Assembly (NCBI GenBank): GCA_947494695.1
Contig: CANLWB010000010.1
Location: 1-64,000 of the forward strand
Length of the DNA stretch: 64,000 bases
DNA from: an uncultured Flavobacteriaceae bacterium
GTDB lineage: Bacteria; Bacteroidota; Bacteroidia; Flavobacteriales; Flavobacteriaceae
Direction of reading: 5' to 3'
Program-made: the position numbers and the translations under genes
Notes under the pieces: generated by a model
Told to the model about the DNA's origin: nothing
What the model saw: only the letters and a program-made list of their open reading frames with translations
The model's database searches: none
In this document: piece after piece, positions 1-9,260 of the stretch
Layout: each line of letters opens with the position of its first letter
Numbering within the stretch: position 1 is the first letter of the stretch

Positions 1-106
1 ACAATGATATCATTGTTCAGCTTTAATTTATAAATTTAATCCTTTAATAACATGTATCGGTTATTTAGGACTAGACAGGCTCTTTAAAATTTGAGAGTTA
101 GTTCAC

Positions 107-1939
107 CTATAGCTGGATCTTATTATTTTTCTTATCCACATCAGCCATCATCCCCGAAGGGTCGATTTGAACACTTTTAACGGCTTTTGAAGCTTCAAAA
201 GTGTATGTTGGATGTGTCCAGGCCCAATCGGCTTTTAAAGTTGCTGAGGTTGGTTTTTCACCACGCATCATTTGCAATGGGATATAAAAGTCTTCAGTAG
301 TGTTATCTGTATAAGTGATTCTAAGATCTATAGGCATTGGCATTAAACCAATGCGCTCTAAAGTAACGGTTTTATCATCAACACTTTTTATACTGTAGTC
401 AATGGTGTTGGTCGTTTGTGCGAAGTCCATTAAGTACCAGTCTAGTTCTAAACCAGATACCTTTTCCGCTGAGCGGATAATACTATTTGGGGTTGGATGC
501 TTAAAGGCAAAATCATTAAAGTATTTTTTAATAGTTTTCCTTAAATTCTCCTCTCCAATAACATACCCTAACTGTGCTAAAAATACAGAGCCTTTACTAT
601 AGGCAGCAATACCATAAGCCTGATTGTATTTGTAACGATCGGCGTGAGTGGTAAGCGGTTGCTCGTTACCCGAATTTGCCAGGTAGATATAGTTACCGTA
701 TGAACCGGCTAGAGGATTCTTTTTATTATGTCCCATAAGCTCATTTTCGGCCAGTTCACTAATGTAAGTTGTAAACCCTTCGTCCATCCATTCGTGTTTA
801 GCCTCATTGGTTGCTAATAAAAACTGAAACCAGGTATGCGCCATCTCGTGAGCCGTTACACCAAACAGACTTCCATAGCTACGGTTTCCAGTAATAAGTG
901 TACACATAGCATACTCCATACCGCCATCGCCGCCTTGAATAACAGAATATTGTTTATAAGGGTATTTACCAATGTGTTTCCCAAAATACTGCATCAACTC
1001 TACCGTTTTAGGTTGGAGTTTTTTCCAGTTATTCAGCTTATCGGCAGGCAGGGTATTTTTATAATAGAAGTGTAATAACGGGCCTTCGGGTACCTGTATC
1101 ACGTCATGATTGTAATCGGGATCTGCCGCCCATGTAAAATCATGTACTTTTGGGGCTACGAAATGCCAGGTTTTCTTCCCATTGGTAGTTGCTGCATCTG
1201 GATTCTGTAAATATCCTGTACCACCAACAACATAGTTTTCATCGATGGTTAGCTTTAGATCAAAGTCTCCCCAAACACCATGAAATTCACGTCCAATGTA
1301 TGGATCGGCATGCCATCCTTCAAAATCGTATTCGGCTAGTTTAGGGTACCACTGTGTCATAGAGAGTGCTACACCCTCTTTATTATTTCTCCCCGACCTG
1401 CGTATTTGAAGAGGAACCTGAGCGTTAAAAACCATTTTAAAAGTGACACGTTCTCCCGGTTGAATGGGCTTAGCCAAATCAACTTCTAAAACAGTCCCAA
1501 CGGTTTCGTATGTTAAGTCTGTTCCGTTTTGCTTTAAAGATTGAACCTTAATATAGCCAATTTCATTAGGCTGTAGTTTACTAATTCTGTCTCCCACACG
1601 AGAGTCTGGGTCTGCAATCGTTCTGGAACGTATGTCCATTTCACTGCCCGGTTGAAAAGCGTTAAAATACAAATGATAATACACCCTGTTTAAAACATCG
1701 GGCGAATTATTGGTGTATATCAGAGTTTGATTTCCTTTATATTGATATGTATTCACGTCCATATCAATGTTCATGTTATAATCTACGTGCTGTTGCCAAT
1801 AAGTAGAGTTCGATGTTGTCTGAGCAGTTTGAGTTTGAGGGGTCGTTTTAGTAGATGCTTTCTGCGTTGACATATTTTTTGAACTGCTACAAGAAATAAA
1901 CACACTTAAGCTTAAAACGGAAATTATAAATCGTTTCAT
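107..1939 (-). CDS. M1 family metallopeptidase, lipoprotein
   Basis: This is a predicted zinc aminopeptidase of family M1 (610 aa), which trims N-terminal residues from peptides. The zinc site is visible as HEMAH at residues 364-368 with the third ligand E387 in HEWMDEGF, giving the HExxH-x18-E spacing. A GGMEYA stretch around E342 corresponds to the GxMEN substrate-binding motif. The N-terminus is a lipoprotein signal (hydrophobic stretch ending in FISC, then several Ser), so the enzyme is probably anchored in the envelope, followed by a Thr/Gln-rich linker to about residue 45. It lies 149 bp downstream of, and codirectional with, an S8 protease lipoprotein, which suggests a shared role in extracellular peptide breakdown. 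A strong hairpin with a U-run ends about 15 nt before the start codon. The family call is firm; substrate preference is unknown. Confidence 0.93.
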   Translation of the reverse strand: MKRFIISVLSLSVFISCSSSKNMSTQKASTKTTPQTQTAQTTSNSTYWQQHVDYNMNIDMDVNTYQYKGNQTLIYTNNSPDVLNRVYYHLYFNAFQPGSEMDIRSRTIADPDSRVGDRISKLQPNEIGYIKVQSLKQNGTDLTYETVGTVLEVDLAKPIQPGERVTFKMVFNAQVPLQIRRSGRNNKEGVALSMTQWYPKLAEYDFEGWHADPYIGREFHGVWGDFDLKLTIDENYVVGGTGYLQNPDAATTNGKKTWHFVAPKVHDFTWAADPDYNHDVIQVPEGPLLHFYYKNTLPADKLNNWKKLQPKTVELMQYFGKHIGKYPYKQYSVIQGGDGGMEYAMCTLITGNRSYGSLFGVTAHEMAHTWFQFLLATNEAKHEWMDEGFTTYISELAENELMGHNKKNPLAGSYGNYIYLANSGNEQPLTTHADRYKYNQAYGIAAYSKGSVFLAQLGYVIGEENLRKTIKKYFNDFAFKHPTPNSIIRSAEKVSGLELDWYLMDFAQTTNTIDYSIKSVDDKTVTLERIGLMPMPIDLRITYTDNTTEDFYIPLQMMRGEKPTSATLKADWAWTHPTYTFEASKAVKSVQIDPSGMMADVDKKNNKIQL

Positions 1940-1954
1940 ACTATAAAAATAAAT

Positions 1955-2071
1955 AAAAAAAAGACTGTCTTAGACGCCTTATCAATTTATATTATCGGGT
2001 TAATCACTACATGGAATCGAGTGGTTAACCCGGCAAATAAATAAAACTGTAATTAGGTATCCAGACAGTCT
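1955..2071 (-). terminator. nested hairpin with U-run between two peptidase genes
   Basis: Read on the minus strand, a 9-bp outer stem (AGACTGTCT at 2071-2063 with AGACAGTCT at 1970-1962) encloses an inner hairpin of 13 bp with one mismatch or wobble (2032-2020 with 2008-1996). A run of eight T follows directly. This fits a factor-independent terminator of the S8 protease gene. The long distance between the outer arms and its position just before the next gene's start are unusual, so an attenuator is possible. Confidence 0.6.
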
Positions 2072-2088
2072 GCTGTTTGTTAAATATA

Positions 2089-3693
2089 TTATTTAGACAT
2101 TTTAGATGCCATAATTAATGCATTATAGGCATTAACTATTTTTGCCGATTTACATACGTCTGCAAAAGGCCTCACATCTTCTGTATTACCTCCAACAACA
2201 ACTTTTGTTTTTAGTGGCAAACCAGAATCCATAATAATTTGTTTTACCTGTGCAGCACTTAACTGCGGATAGTAAGAACGAATTAAAGCAGCGACACCGG
2301 CTACGGCTGGAGCGGCCATAGACGTTCCTCCTTTAGTATCGTATTCGTTTTCGGGAGTTGTAGAATAAACCTTTGCTCCTGGTGCAAATACATCCACATT
2401 TTGTTTCCCGTAGTTAGAGAAACCTGCAAGCAGCCCCGAACCATATTTTGGAGCTAAAGCACCTACTCTAATGTACGAATCTGAAACTTCTTTTCCGTTT
2501 ACGTTATCATCCGGGAAGTTCGGCTTTACATCAACATCTTTACTATCGTTTCCTGCGGCATGAACAAAAACCACATCGTTTTTAGAGGCGTAAGCGATAG
2601 CATCTCTTACTTTATCACTGTGTGGTGAAAAGCTTTTTCCAAAACTACCATTAATAACCTGTGCGCCATTATCTACAGCATATCTAATAGCTAAAGCCAC
2701 ATCTTTATCATACTCATCACCATTAGGAACCGTTCTTATACTCATAAGGGCAACGTTATTAGCAACACCATTGGCACCCTTCCCGTTATTGCGCTCGGCT
2801 GCAATAATTCCAGCAACGTGTGTTCCATGACTCTCACTTTTCTTAACCGGTTTTACATTTCCGTTTCCATATGACTTAACAGAGAAGTCGTTTGGATCAT
2901 CACCAGTTTTACGTCCTTTAAAGGTTTTACTAAGGTTATAATTTAAGCGTTCATTGATGCTTTCTAAGCCATTAGAGATTTCTTTTTTAGCATCACTTAA
3001 AGACTCCATATCATTACTGTACATGTATTTAGCAACTTGCACAGCTTGTTGAAGCGTAGGGTCTTCAGTTTTTATGGCATTGACCTCTTCTTTGGTATAG
3101 TCTTTTTTCCCAAGGTGCTTTGATAATGCATCATCAGCCGATTTTATTTGCTGAAATATTTGCTCATAATTTCCTTTGTAATTTGAGTATTTTTGATGCT
3201 CTTTGTTGTACTCAGATTGCGCTCTGTCATAATCCGGATTATTAGTATCACCACTGGCTAAAATTCTAACAAACTCTAACTGCTCATCGTAGGCATCACC
3301 CAGGAAATTCCATCCGTGAATATCGTCCACATAACCGTTGTTATCATCGTCCTTTCCATTACCCGGTTTTTCCTTGGTATTGGTCCAAAGCACATCATTT
3401 AAATCTTCATGGTCTATATCGATTCCAGAATCAATAACAGCAACAATAACTTTTTTTCCTTTCTTGTTCTTAATAATTTCTGCATAAGCCTTGTCTACAC
3501 TCATTCCTGGGATGGTGTCTTTCACCAAGTCTAAATGTCCCCAGTTATGTTTTTCTGCTTCTGTTAAATCAGATACTTTTAATGGTGCGCTATCAACATT
3601 CTCGATTGGAGTAGATAGTATTGCTGCACCACCACATCCAGATAATAATATAGCCGCAAAAGCAGAGGCTGTTATTGTTTTAATTGTTCTCAT
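2089..3693 (-). CDS. S8 family serine peptidase (subtilase), lipoprotein
   Basis: A subtilisin-like serine protease of 534 aa. The catalytic triad is complete: Asp88 in VIDSGID, His289 in SHGTHVAG and Ser458 in GGTSMAAP, with the oxyanion Asn382 in HAAGND. The signal peptide ends in LLSGC (Cys20), so it is a lipoprotein. About 200 residues separate Asp and His, far more than in subtilisin. The insert (roughly 130-285) is charged and helical-looking, and similar long insertions occur in Bacteroidota S8 proteins. No T9SS sorting domain is present; the protein ends after the catalytic domain. It begins 33 bp after the stop of the MBL-fold gene on the same strand, so the two are probably one transcript. 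Its substrates cannot be read from the sequence. Confidence 0.94.
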   Translation of the reverse strand: MRTIKTITASAFAAILLSGCGGAAILSTPIENVDSAPLKVSDLTEAEKHNWGHLDLVKDTIPGMSVDKAYAEIIKNKKGKKVIVAVIDSGIDIDHEDLNDVLWTNTKEKPGNGKDDDNNGYVDDIHGWNFLGDAYDEQLEFVRILASGDTNNPDYDRAQSEYNKEHQKYSNYKGNYEQIFQQIKSADDALSKHLGKKDYTKEEVNAIKTEDPTLQQAVQVAKYMYSNDMESLSDAKKEISNGLESINERLNYNLSKTFKGRKTGDDPNDFSVKSYGNGNVKPVKKSESHGTHVAGIIAAERNNGKGANGVANNVALMSIRTVPNGDEYDKDVALAIRYAVDNGAQVINGSFGKSFSPHSDKVRDAIAYASKNDVVFVHAAGNDSKDVDVKPNFPDDNVNGKEVSDSYIRVGALAPKYGSGLLAGFSNYGKQNVDVFAPGAKVYSTTPENEYDTKGGTSMAAPAVAGVAALIRSYYPQLSAAQVKQIIMDSGLPLKTKVVVGGNTEDVRPFADVCKSAKIVNAYNALIMASKMSK

Positions 3694-3726
3694 ACTGTCT
3701 TTAATAATTTTAGTCTTAAATTTGAA

Positions 3727-4587
3727 TTAGTTAAATATATCCATAGTGTTAAACGTTTCCTTTAGTCTAACACCTTTTTCAGTTCGTTTTACAGTGATAA
3801 TTTCATTATAAGCATCGTGTTCCAGGAACAGATAAAAATTATTATCCGCAGCGAGGTTAAGAAATTTTTCTTTTTCGCTCAGTGTTAATAAAGGTCTGGT
3901 ATCGTAGCCCATAACGTAGGGAAGTGGTAAATGTCCGGCAGTGGGAAGTAGGTCTGCCATAAAAGCAATGGTTTTGTCCTTATATTTAATAAGTGGAATC
4001 ATTTGCTTATCGGTATGTCCATTTGCAAAAAAAATGTCAAAACCAAGTTCAGAATTGTTAAGAATAGGGTCTTTAGGTAGTGAGGTAAATTTTAGTTGTC
4101 CACTTTCTTCCATTGGGGTAATATTCTCTTTGAGAAAAGAAGCGCGTTCTCTTCTATTGGGTTTAGTGGCCCATTGCCAATGGTCTTCATTACTCCAAAA
4201 ATGAGCATTTTTAAAAGCAGGCTCGTAACCTGTTTTATCTTTATTCCATTGAATGCTGCCTCCACAATGATCGAAATGCAAGTGTGTTAGAAAAACATCG
4301 GTAATATCATCACGATGAAATCCGCAGGCTTTCAGAGAACCATCTAGAGTGTGATCCCCCCAGGGATAGTAGTAGCTAAAAAATTTTTCAGACTGTTTGT
4401 CTCCCATGCCATTATCGATAAGTATTAATCTATTGCCATCTTCAATGAGTAAGCAACGTGTTGCAATATCGATCATATTATTAGCATCGGATGGGTTTGT
4501 TTTTTGCCATAAAGATTTAGGCACAACACCAAACATAGCACCCCCATCCAGCTTAAGATTCCCGGCATGTATTGGAAATAAGTTCAT
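3727..4587 (-). CDS. MBL-fold metallo-hydrolase
   Basis: A metallo-beta-lactamase-fold hydrolase (286 aa). The metal-binding signature THLHFDHCGG is at residues 101-110 (H102, H104, D106, H107), with later candidate ligands in NGHTD, FMAD and LEHDAY. There is no signal peptide, so it is probably cytoplasmic. The family includes lactonases, glyoxalases and sulfatases, and nothing visible decides among them. The overall layout (late H in NGHTDKQM, A-D in the next strand) resembles the AHL-lactonase-like branch, but this is only a resemblance. It is the first gene of a minus-strand run with the S8 and M1 peptidases and is divergent from the small Cys-motif gene upstream. Confidence 0.85.
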   Translation of the reverse strand: MNLFPIHAGNLKLDGGAMFGVVPKSLWQKTNPSDANNMIDIATRCLLIEDGNRLILIDNGMGDKQSEKFFSYYYPWGDHTLDGSLKACGFHRDDITDVFLTHLHFDHCGGSIQWNKDKTGYEPAFKNAHFWSNEDHWQWATKPNRRERASFLKENITPMEESGQLKFTSLPKDPILNNSELGFDIFFANGHTDKQMIPLIKYKDKTIAFMADLLPTAGHLPLPYVMGYDTRPLLTLSEKEKFLNLAADNNFYLFLEHDAYNEIITVKRTEKGVRLKETFNTMDIFN

Positions 4588-4687
4588 AGAGCGTAAAATT
4601 AAACAAATCGCAATAAAAACCCAGATTTGTTATGAATTTATTAAGAAAATTTTTATAAAATAGTTTATAGGAGAACTTGTTTTGTGT

Positions 4688-4695
4688 TAATTTTG
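4688..4695 (+). promoter_or_regulatory. candidate Bacteroidota -7 box (TAATTTTG)
   Basis: TAATTTTG matches the TAnnTTTG -7 consensus known from Flavobacteriaceae and lies 28 nt before the TTG start at 4724. No well-spaced -33 TTG is visible, so this rests on the -7 box and its position only. Confidence 0.4.
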
Positions 4696-4723
4696 CGCCT
4701 TAATATTTAACTAGTCACATTCG

Positions 4724-5101
4724 TTGAAATCGTTTATCGCATATATTTTGTTTTTTGCGCTTGCTATAAGACCCCTTTATAATATGGGTTATGTGGCCTA
4801 TTTCCAGTTGAATATAGATTATATTATAGAGACTTACTGTATAAATAAGGAAAAACCAGAGATGCTGTGTAACGGGAAATGTCATTTGGCAAATCAGCTT
4901 AATACAACACCCATTGATGATACCGAACCTTCTTCCTATGTAAATTCCTTATTCGAAGCTTTTGTTCCTGTATATTTTCAAGAGCATCCTGTTCTCGATT
5001 ATTTTAAGCAATACATGTTACCAATTGAAAACAATTGGAACTATAATACTTGTTTTTCATCACTCTTTAGAGATATTGTTAGTCCACCTCCACAGGTATA
5101 A
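4724..5101 (+). CDS. small membrane-anchored protein with C-x9-C-x3-C motif
   Basis: A 125-aa protein with an N-terminal hydrophobic segment (about residues 3-28), then a compact Cys motif: YCINKEKPEMLCNGKCHL, that is Cys-x9-Cys-x3-Cys-His near residues 39-56. The rest is acidic and aromatic-rich. The start is TTG at 4724; the next Met lies inside the hydrophobic segment, and a -7 box just upstream supports the TTG. I recognise this as a recurrent Bacteroidota small protein found beside TonB receptors but know no assigned function. The Cys/His cluster and the downstream receptor and PepSY genes suggest metal binding, by inference only. Confidence 0.7.
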   Translation: MKSFIAYILFFALAIRPLYNMGYVAYFQLNIDYIIETYCINKEKPEMLCNGKCHLANQLNTTPIDDTEPSSYVNSLFEAFVPVYFQEHPVLDYFKQYMLPIENNWNYNTCFSSLFRDIVSPPPQV

Positions 5102-5414
5102 CTCTCTTTTTTTGGTAACATGGCGTATCCGCTTTTTGGATATGATGAACTATGTTATAAATTAAATTTTCTTGGTATTGCAACTTTGGTTGATAGTTGT
5201 GGGTTGGATGTATGCGAAGACAGGAATCTCATGAATGAGACTCATCTTTTCATGAACGGTGATGTCTGAGCGTAGTCGAAGAAAAACGGCTGTTGCAATC
5301 TACCTAAATTTGAGCCTTTTTTAAGAGGTTCTCAGAATTACAAATCCAACGCATACGAATCAAGAATCATGGTTTGATAATACTCCATTTCTCATAGAGT
5401 AATTAATAATATAA
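5102..5414. repeat. intergenic stretch with a dispersed CTGAGCGTAGTCGAAG element
   Basis: This 313-bp gap holds no credible gene. At 5266-5281 it contains CTGAGCGTAGTCGAAG, which is close to the core TTGAGCGAAGTCGAAA found again downstream of the TonB receptor at 7794-7809. Such CTTCGACT(A/T)CGCTCAG elements are common dispersed intergenic repeats in Bacteroidota genomes, as far as I recall. A small dyad, ATGAGACTCAT, lies just before it. Confidence 0.45.
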
Positions 5415-7754
5415 ATGAAAAAAATAATAGTGCTTGCTATGTTATTGGCTGGCGTATGCATGTATGCACAAAGTACATACAGCGGAAAGGTTGTAGATAG
5501 TAACAATCAACCATTAGAACAAGCTACAATACAGTCGAAATCTAACTTACAACATGCTATAGTTACAGATCGTGACGGAGCATTTTCAATTAAGATAGAA
5601 GGAAACCCATTGGTTATTGTAAAATATATAGGTCATCAAACAGTTACAAAAATGCTTTCAAGCGGACAAAACATAATTGTACTACCCTTTGATGATGAAA
5701 TTTTGGATGAAGTTGTTATTTCGGCAAGTCGGGAAACACAGGAGCGAAAGGAAGTACCAGCGTCTATTTCGGTGATCTCGTCTAAGAATATTCAAGAAAC
5801 AAAAGCTTTGGGAATAGATCAGTTGGTGAATGATGTTCCAGGGGTACTCATGTCGACATCTAGAGTCGCTAGTAACGAACAACATTTTATGTCGGTGCGC
5901 TCTCCCATATCTACAAGGTCTTTGTTTTTATACGTTGAAGATGGATTACCCATTCGTCCAACAGCTGTTTTTAACCATAATGCACTTTTAGAAATGAATG
6001 ATGTGGCCTTTGATCGTTTGGAGGTTTTAAAAGGACCATCATCGAGTATCTACGGAAGTGAGGCTGTTGGTGGTAGTTTTAACTTTATTACAAAAACACC
6101 TACCAAAGATTTTACTGGGCAGCTGGGGTTTCAAATTAACGACATGGGACTAAAACGTTACGAACTTGAGCTATCACAGTATGCCAGTGAACATGTTGGT
6201 TTTTATCTCGGAACTCATTACGTGCATCGTGTAGATGGACCTGTACAACATAGTGATTACGAAAAATTTGCTTTGACCTTTAAAAATGTAAACCACCTTT
6301 CACCATCTTTACAATGGACCAATGTATTCGATATTATTGATTATCGATCGGATATGGCGGGTTCTATTAGTGAGTCCGATTACCAGGGCGGAAATTATGA
6401 GAGCGATCAAACCTTTACAGAGCGTGACGCATTTTCTTTTAGATTTAGAAGTACTCTTGATAAAAGATGGAGCAACAAAAACAAAACGGTTTTTAACTTT
6501 ATTTATAGAAATAATGTTATGGCACAGATCCCATCTTATCGCATTAGACAATTGAGAGAAAGTGGCCAATTAACAGGTTTTGGACGTGGTGAGGTTAATG
6601 AAAATGCGTTTTATAGTTTGGTGAATCTTGTGCAGCACAAAATTGATTTCGATTTTGCCAATTCATCATTAATTATAGGAGCTTCTATGGATTATTCACC
6701 ACAAGATTACGAAGCTGAAACCATAGGCGTAACGGTTGATACCAGTACCGGACAAAACATAGGGTACACGTTAAATAGTGGTGAGTACATTCTAAATTAC
6801 GATGCTAGTATTTTAAACTATGCAGGATATTTTCAGTATGAAATAGATCCAATTGAAAACCTAAAAGTTAGCGCATCATTGCGTTACGATGGTTTCGAGT
6901 ACGACTATAACAATTTGGTTGATGGTATTGCCGGCCCTAGGGATTCTAAAAACACGTATAATAATGTGTCTCCAAAATTAGGTGTTAATTATAATGTTTC
7001 CGATCAATTGGGACTTTATGCGAACTACTCAAACGGATTTACACCGCCACAGACCTCTACCTTGTACCGAAACAGTTTTGTTGGTGTAGGCGGCGATGTC
7101 TTCGATTTAAAACCTAGCAGTTACGATAACTATGAAATTGGATCCTATTTTAGAATGTCTAATACGCTTAAAGCCGATGTGGCCATTTATATTTTGGAAG
7201 GAAAAAATACTCTGGTAACATTACGTGATGAAAATGACGAATTCTTTAACGCCAATGCAGGGAAAACACGTTCCTACGGTGTGGAATATGGGATTAAATA
7301 TACTCCAATTAAGGAATTAAGTATAAGCCATAATGGAAGCTTTGCCAAGCACAGGTATGTTAACTTCTTCGATCGCGGTGTGGATTACTCCGATACTGAT
7401 AGGGCTACAGCCCCGCAACTGTTAGGAACGTCGAAGATGAGTTACAAGCCTCAAGCCATTAAAGGATTGTTGCTAAGTGTGACCCACGAAATGGTTGGTA
7501 AGTATAATACCAGTTTTGAAAACCAGCTAGATAATGGTGATGGCACATTCGATACGGCTGTTTACGACGGACATCATGTGTTTAACACCTTGGTTTCGTA
7601 TAGCTCAAAATCATTTGAAGTTTGGGCACATGCATTAAATGTTTTTGATGAGTTGTATGCTGCCAGAGCAAGCTACAATAGATTTCGTAGTGAGAATAGT
7701 TACACTATTGGAAACCCAAGAGCTTTTCATTTTGGTGTGAAGTACAAATTTTAA
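5415..7754 (+). CDS. TonB-dependent receptor
   Basis: An outer-membrane TonB-dependent receptor of 779 aa that would import a ligand such as a ferric siderophore using energy from TonB-ExbBD. A signal peptide ends near MYAQS. A carboxypeptidase-regulatory-like beta domain covers about residues 20-105 (SGKVVDSNNQPLEQATI). The plug domain follows from about 110 to 230 (RKEVPASISVIS, GPSSSIYGSEAVGG), then the 22-strand-type barrel to the C-terminus, which ends in Phe. The pairing with a PepSY transmembrane protein immediately downstream is typical of iron or siderophore uptake loci. There is no SusD-like partner, so a glycan-uptake role is less likely. The ligand cannot be read from the sequence. 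Confidence 0.93.
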   Translation: MKKIIVLAMLLAGVCMYAQSTYSGKVVDSNNQPLEQATIQSKSNLQHAIVTDRDGAFSIKIEGNPLVIVKYIGHQTVTKMLSSGQNIIVLPFDDEILDEVVISASRETQERKEVPASISVISSKNIQETKALGIDQLVNDVPGVLMSTSRVASNEQHFMSVRSPISTRSLFLYVEDGLPIRPTAVFNHNALLEMNDVAFDRLEVLKGPSSSIYGSEAVGGSFNFITKTPTKDFTGQLGFQINDMGLKRYELELSQYASEHVGFYLGTHYVHRVDGPVQHSDYEKFALTFKNVNHLSPSLQWTNVFDIIDYRSDMAGSISESDYQGGNYESDQTFTERDAFSFRFRSTLDKRWSNKNKTVFNFIYRNNVMAQIPSYRIRQLRESGQLTGFGRGEVNENAFYSLVNLVQHKIDFDFANSSLIIGASMDYSPQDYEAETIGVTVDTSTGQNIGYTLNSGEYILNYDASILNYAGYFQYEIDPIENLKVSASLRYDGFEYDYNNLVDGIAGPRDSKNTYNNVSPKLGVNYNVSDQLGLYANYSNGFTPPQTSTLYRNSFVGVGGDVFDLKPSSYDNYEIGSYFRMSNTLKADVAIYILEGKNTLVTLRDENDEFFNANAGKTRSYGVEYGIKYTPIKELSISHNGSFAKHRYVNFFDRGVDYSDTDRATAPQLLGTSKMSYKPQAIKGLLLSVTHEMVGKYNTSFENQLDNGDGTFDTAVYDGHHVFNTLVSYSSKSFEVWAHALNVFDELYAARASYNRFRSENSYTIGNPRAFHFGVKYKF

Positions 7755-7765
7755 TTCAGGTGATG

Positions 7766-7820
7766 TCATTCCTGCGTTTCGACATCGTTTATCTTGAGCG
7801 AAGTCGAAAGGTAGGAGCGG
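7766..7820. repeat. dispersed intergenic repeat, hairpin-forming
   Basis: Between the receptor and the PepSY gene, TTTCGAC (7777-7783) pairs with GTCGAAA (7803-7809), flanked by a GTCATTCCTGCG-type left part and an AGGAGCGGCATTCCC right part. The core TTGAGCGAAGTCGAAA resembles the element at 5266-5281. It looks like a REP-type intergenic unit rather than a gene. Confidence 0.5.
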
Positions 7821-7847
7821 CATTCCCAACAAATCCATGTATAAACC

Positions 7848-9098
7848 ATGTTCAAAAAAGATCATAAATTAAATCAATGGCTTTGGAAATGGCATGTCAT
7901 TGCTGGACTTATTTCCTTACCCATTGTATTACTTTTGGCCATTACCGGAGGTGTTTATTTGTTTAAGGATAATTACGAGGCTCCAAAACAAGAACATATA
8001 AAAACGATTGAAATTGGTAAAACGAAGTTGTCCTATCAAGCACAATGGAAGTTGGCAAAGGAGGCTTTAAAAAAAGCACCTAATACCATGGTCGTTCCTA
8101 CAAAAGCGAACCAGGCAACCGTGTTTAGTATTGGGAGGTTTAGCCATAAACAAAGTGTTTATATTAATCCGTATACAGGAGAGGTTACCGGGCGTATAAG
8201 TCCGAAGGACTCCAACATGTATACCGTTAGAAAGCTTCATGGCGAACTGCTTTTAGGTGCTTTCGGCACTAAAATTATTGAGCTTATTGCGAGTTGGCTC
8301 TTTGTGTTAATTATTACAGGTATTTATGTATTTTGGCCAACTAAAAAGCAAGGTCTTAAAGGGTTTTTTACCGTTCGTTTTAAGCAGGGAAAGCGTATTC
8401 TTTTTAGAGATTTACATACGGTTTTAGGGTTTTGGATCTCGGTGTTGTTACTAATGACCTTAGCCGGAGGTATGCCCTGGACCGATGTTTTTGGAGCCAA
8501 TTTTAAATGGCTTCAAGGTGTTACAAATACCGGTTTTCCTAAAACCTGGAATGCTCGAGGTTTAAAGTCAAGTGTAAATGGAGAAGCCATTCCCCTGGAT
8601 GATATGGTGAGTCTGGGAACGTCTATGAACTTAAAGGGTGTGCTAAGTATAGGCCTACCAAAACATAAAACCGGGGTCTATAGCATTTCTAATGCAACAT
8701 TTGATTTGGATGCCCAAAAGCGTTTTCATTTCGATCAATATTCCGGAAAGCAATTGGTAAAACATGACTGGGCTGATGTTGGTATATTAATGCGAGGTCG
8801 TATGTGGTTTATGGCCTTCCATCAGGGGCAATTTGGTACCTGGAACTTTGTGGTTATGATTTTTGTGTCTCTGTTGTTGGCTTTTATGGCGCTTGCAGCC
8901 TTAATATCCTATATGAAACGTAAACCAAAAGGCAAATGGGGAACTCCAAAGGTTCCCACGCAGTTTAAAGCAGGGTATGGCATTTTGGTTTTAATCGTGT
9001 TGCTTGGCATTATATTTCCTTTGTTTGGAGTGAGTGTTTTGGCTATTGTTGGGGTTGAGGTTTTAAAGAAGAGAAAAAGAGAGCGACCAGTTGTTTAG
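7848..9098 (+). CDS. PepSY-associated transmembrane protein
   Basis: An inner-membrane protein of 416 aa with the architecture of PepSY-associated TM proteins. It has one helix near the N-terminus (about 13-38, with the WHVIAGL and TGGVYLF signatures), a periplasmic PepSY-like segment with NPYTGEV and RKLHGELLLG, helices at about 136-158, 187-207 and 335-358, and a C-terminal hydrophobic pair at 375-405. Conserved His residues in KWHVIAG, KLHGEL, DLHTVLGFW and AFHQGQFG suggest haem or metal ligation. Family members near TonB receptors have been proposed as siderophore-iron reductases. It follows the receptor by 93 bp, with a repeat between them, and is probably cotranscribed. Confidence 0.87.
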   Translation: MFKKDHKLNQWLWKWHVIAGLISLPIVLLLAITGGVYLFKDNYEAPKQEHIKTIEIGKTKLSYQAQWKLAKEALKKAPNTMVVPTKANQATVFSIGRFSHKQSVYINPYTGEVTGRISPKDSNMYTVRKLHGELLLGAFGTKIIELIASWLFVLIITGIYVFWPTKKQGLKGFFTVRFKQGKRILFRDLHTVLGFWISVLLLMTLAGGMPWTDVFGANFKWLQGVTNTGFPKTWNARGLKSSVNGEAIPLDDMVSLGTSMNLKGVLSIGLPKHKTGVYSISNATFDLDAQKRFHFDQYSGKQLVKHDWADVGILMRGRMWFMAFHQGQFGTWNFVVMIFVSLLLAFMALAALISYMKRKPKGKWGTPKVPTQFKAGYGILVLIVLLGIIFPLFGVSVLAIVGVEVLKKRKRERPVV

Positions 9099-9233
9099 GT
9101 TTCGAGCGGTTAAATATTGACTGGAAGATTGAATGACGAGTATGGTTTATGAGATTCGTGTATTCGTGGCTTAATATCGATAATTTTTCAATTTTTACAA
9201 TATGAGAAACTATGGCATCCATTTTGCAAAATG

Positions 9234-9241
9234 TATCTTTG
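9234..9241 (+). promoter_or_regulatory. candidate -7 box (TATCTTTG)
   Basis: TATCTTTG fits TAnnTTTG and ends 19 nt before the ATG at 9261. It overlaps the more upstream possible start at 9231 and so supports the shorter protein. Confidence 0.45.
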
Positions 9242-9260
9242 TAAGATCAAGTTAGATAAC

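Noticed and set aside
9231-9260. Upstream ATG for the exported protein at 9261
   Set aside because: It overlaps the TATCTTTG box and would put charged residues ahead of the signal peptide.
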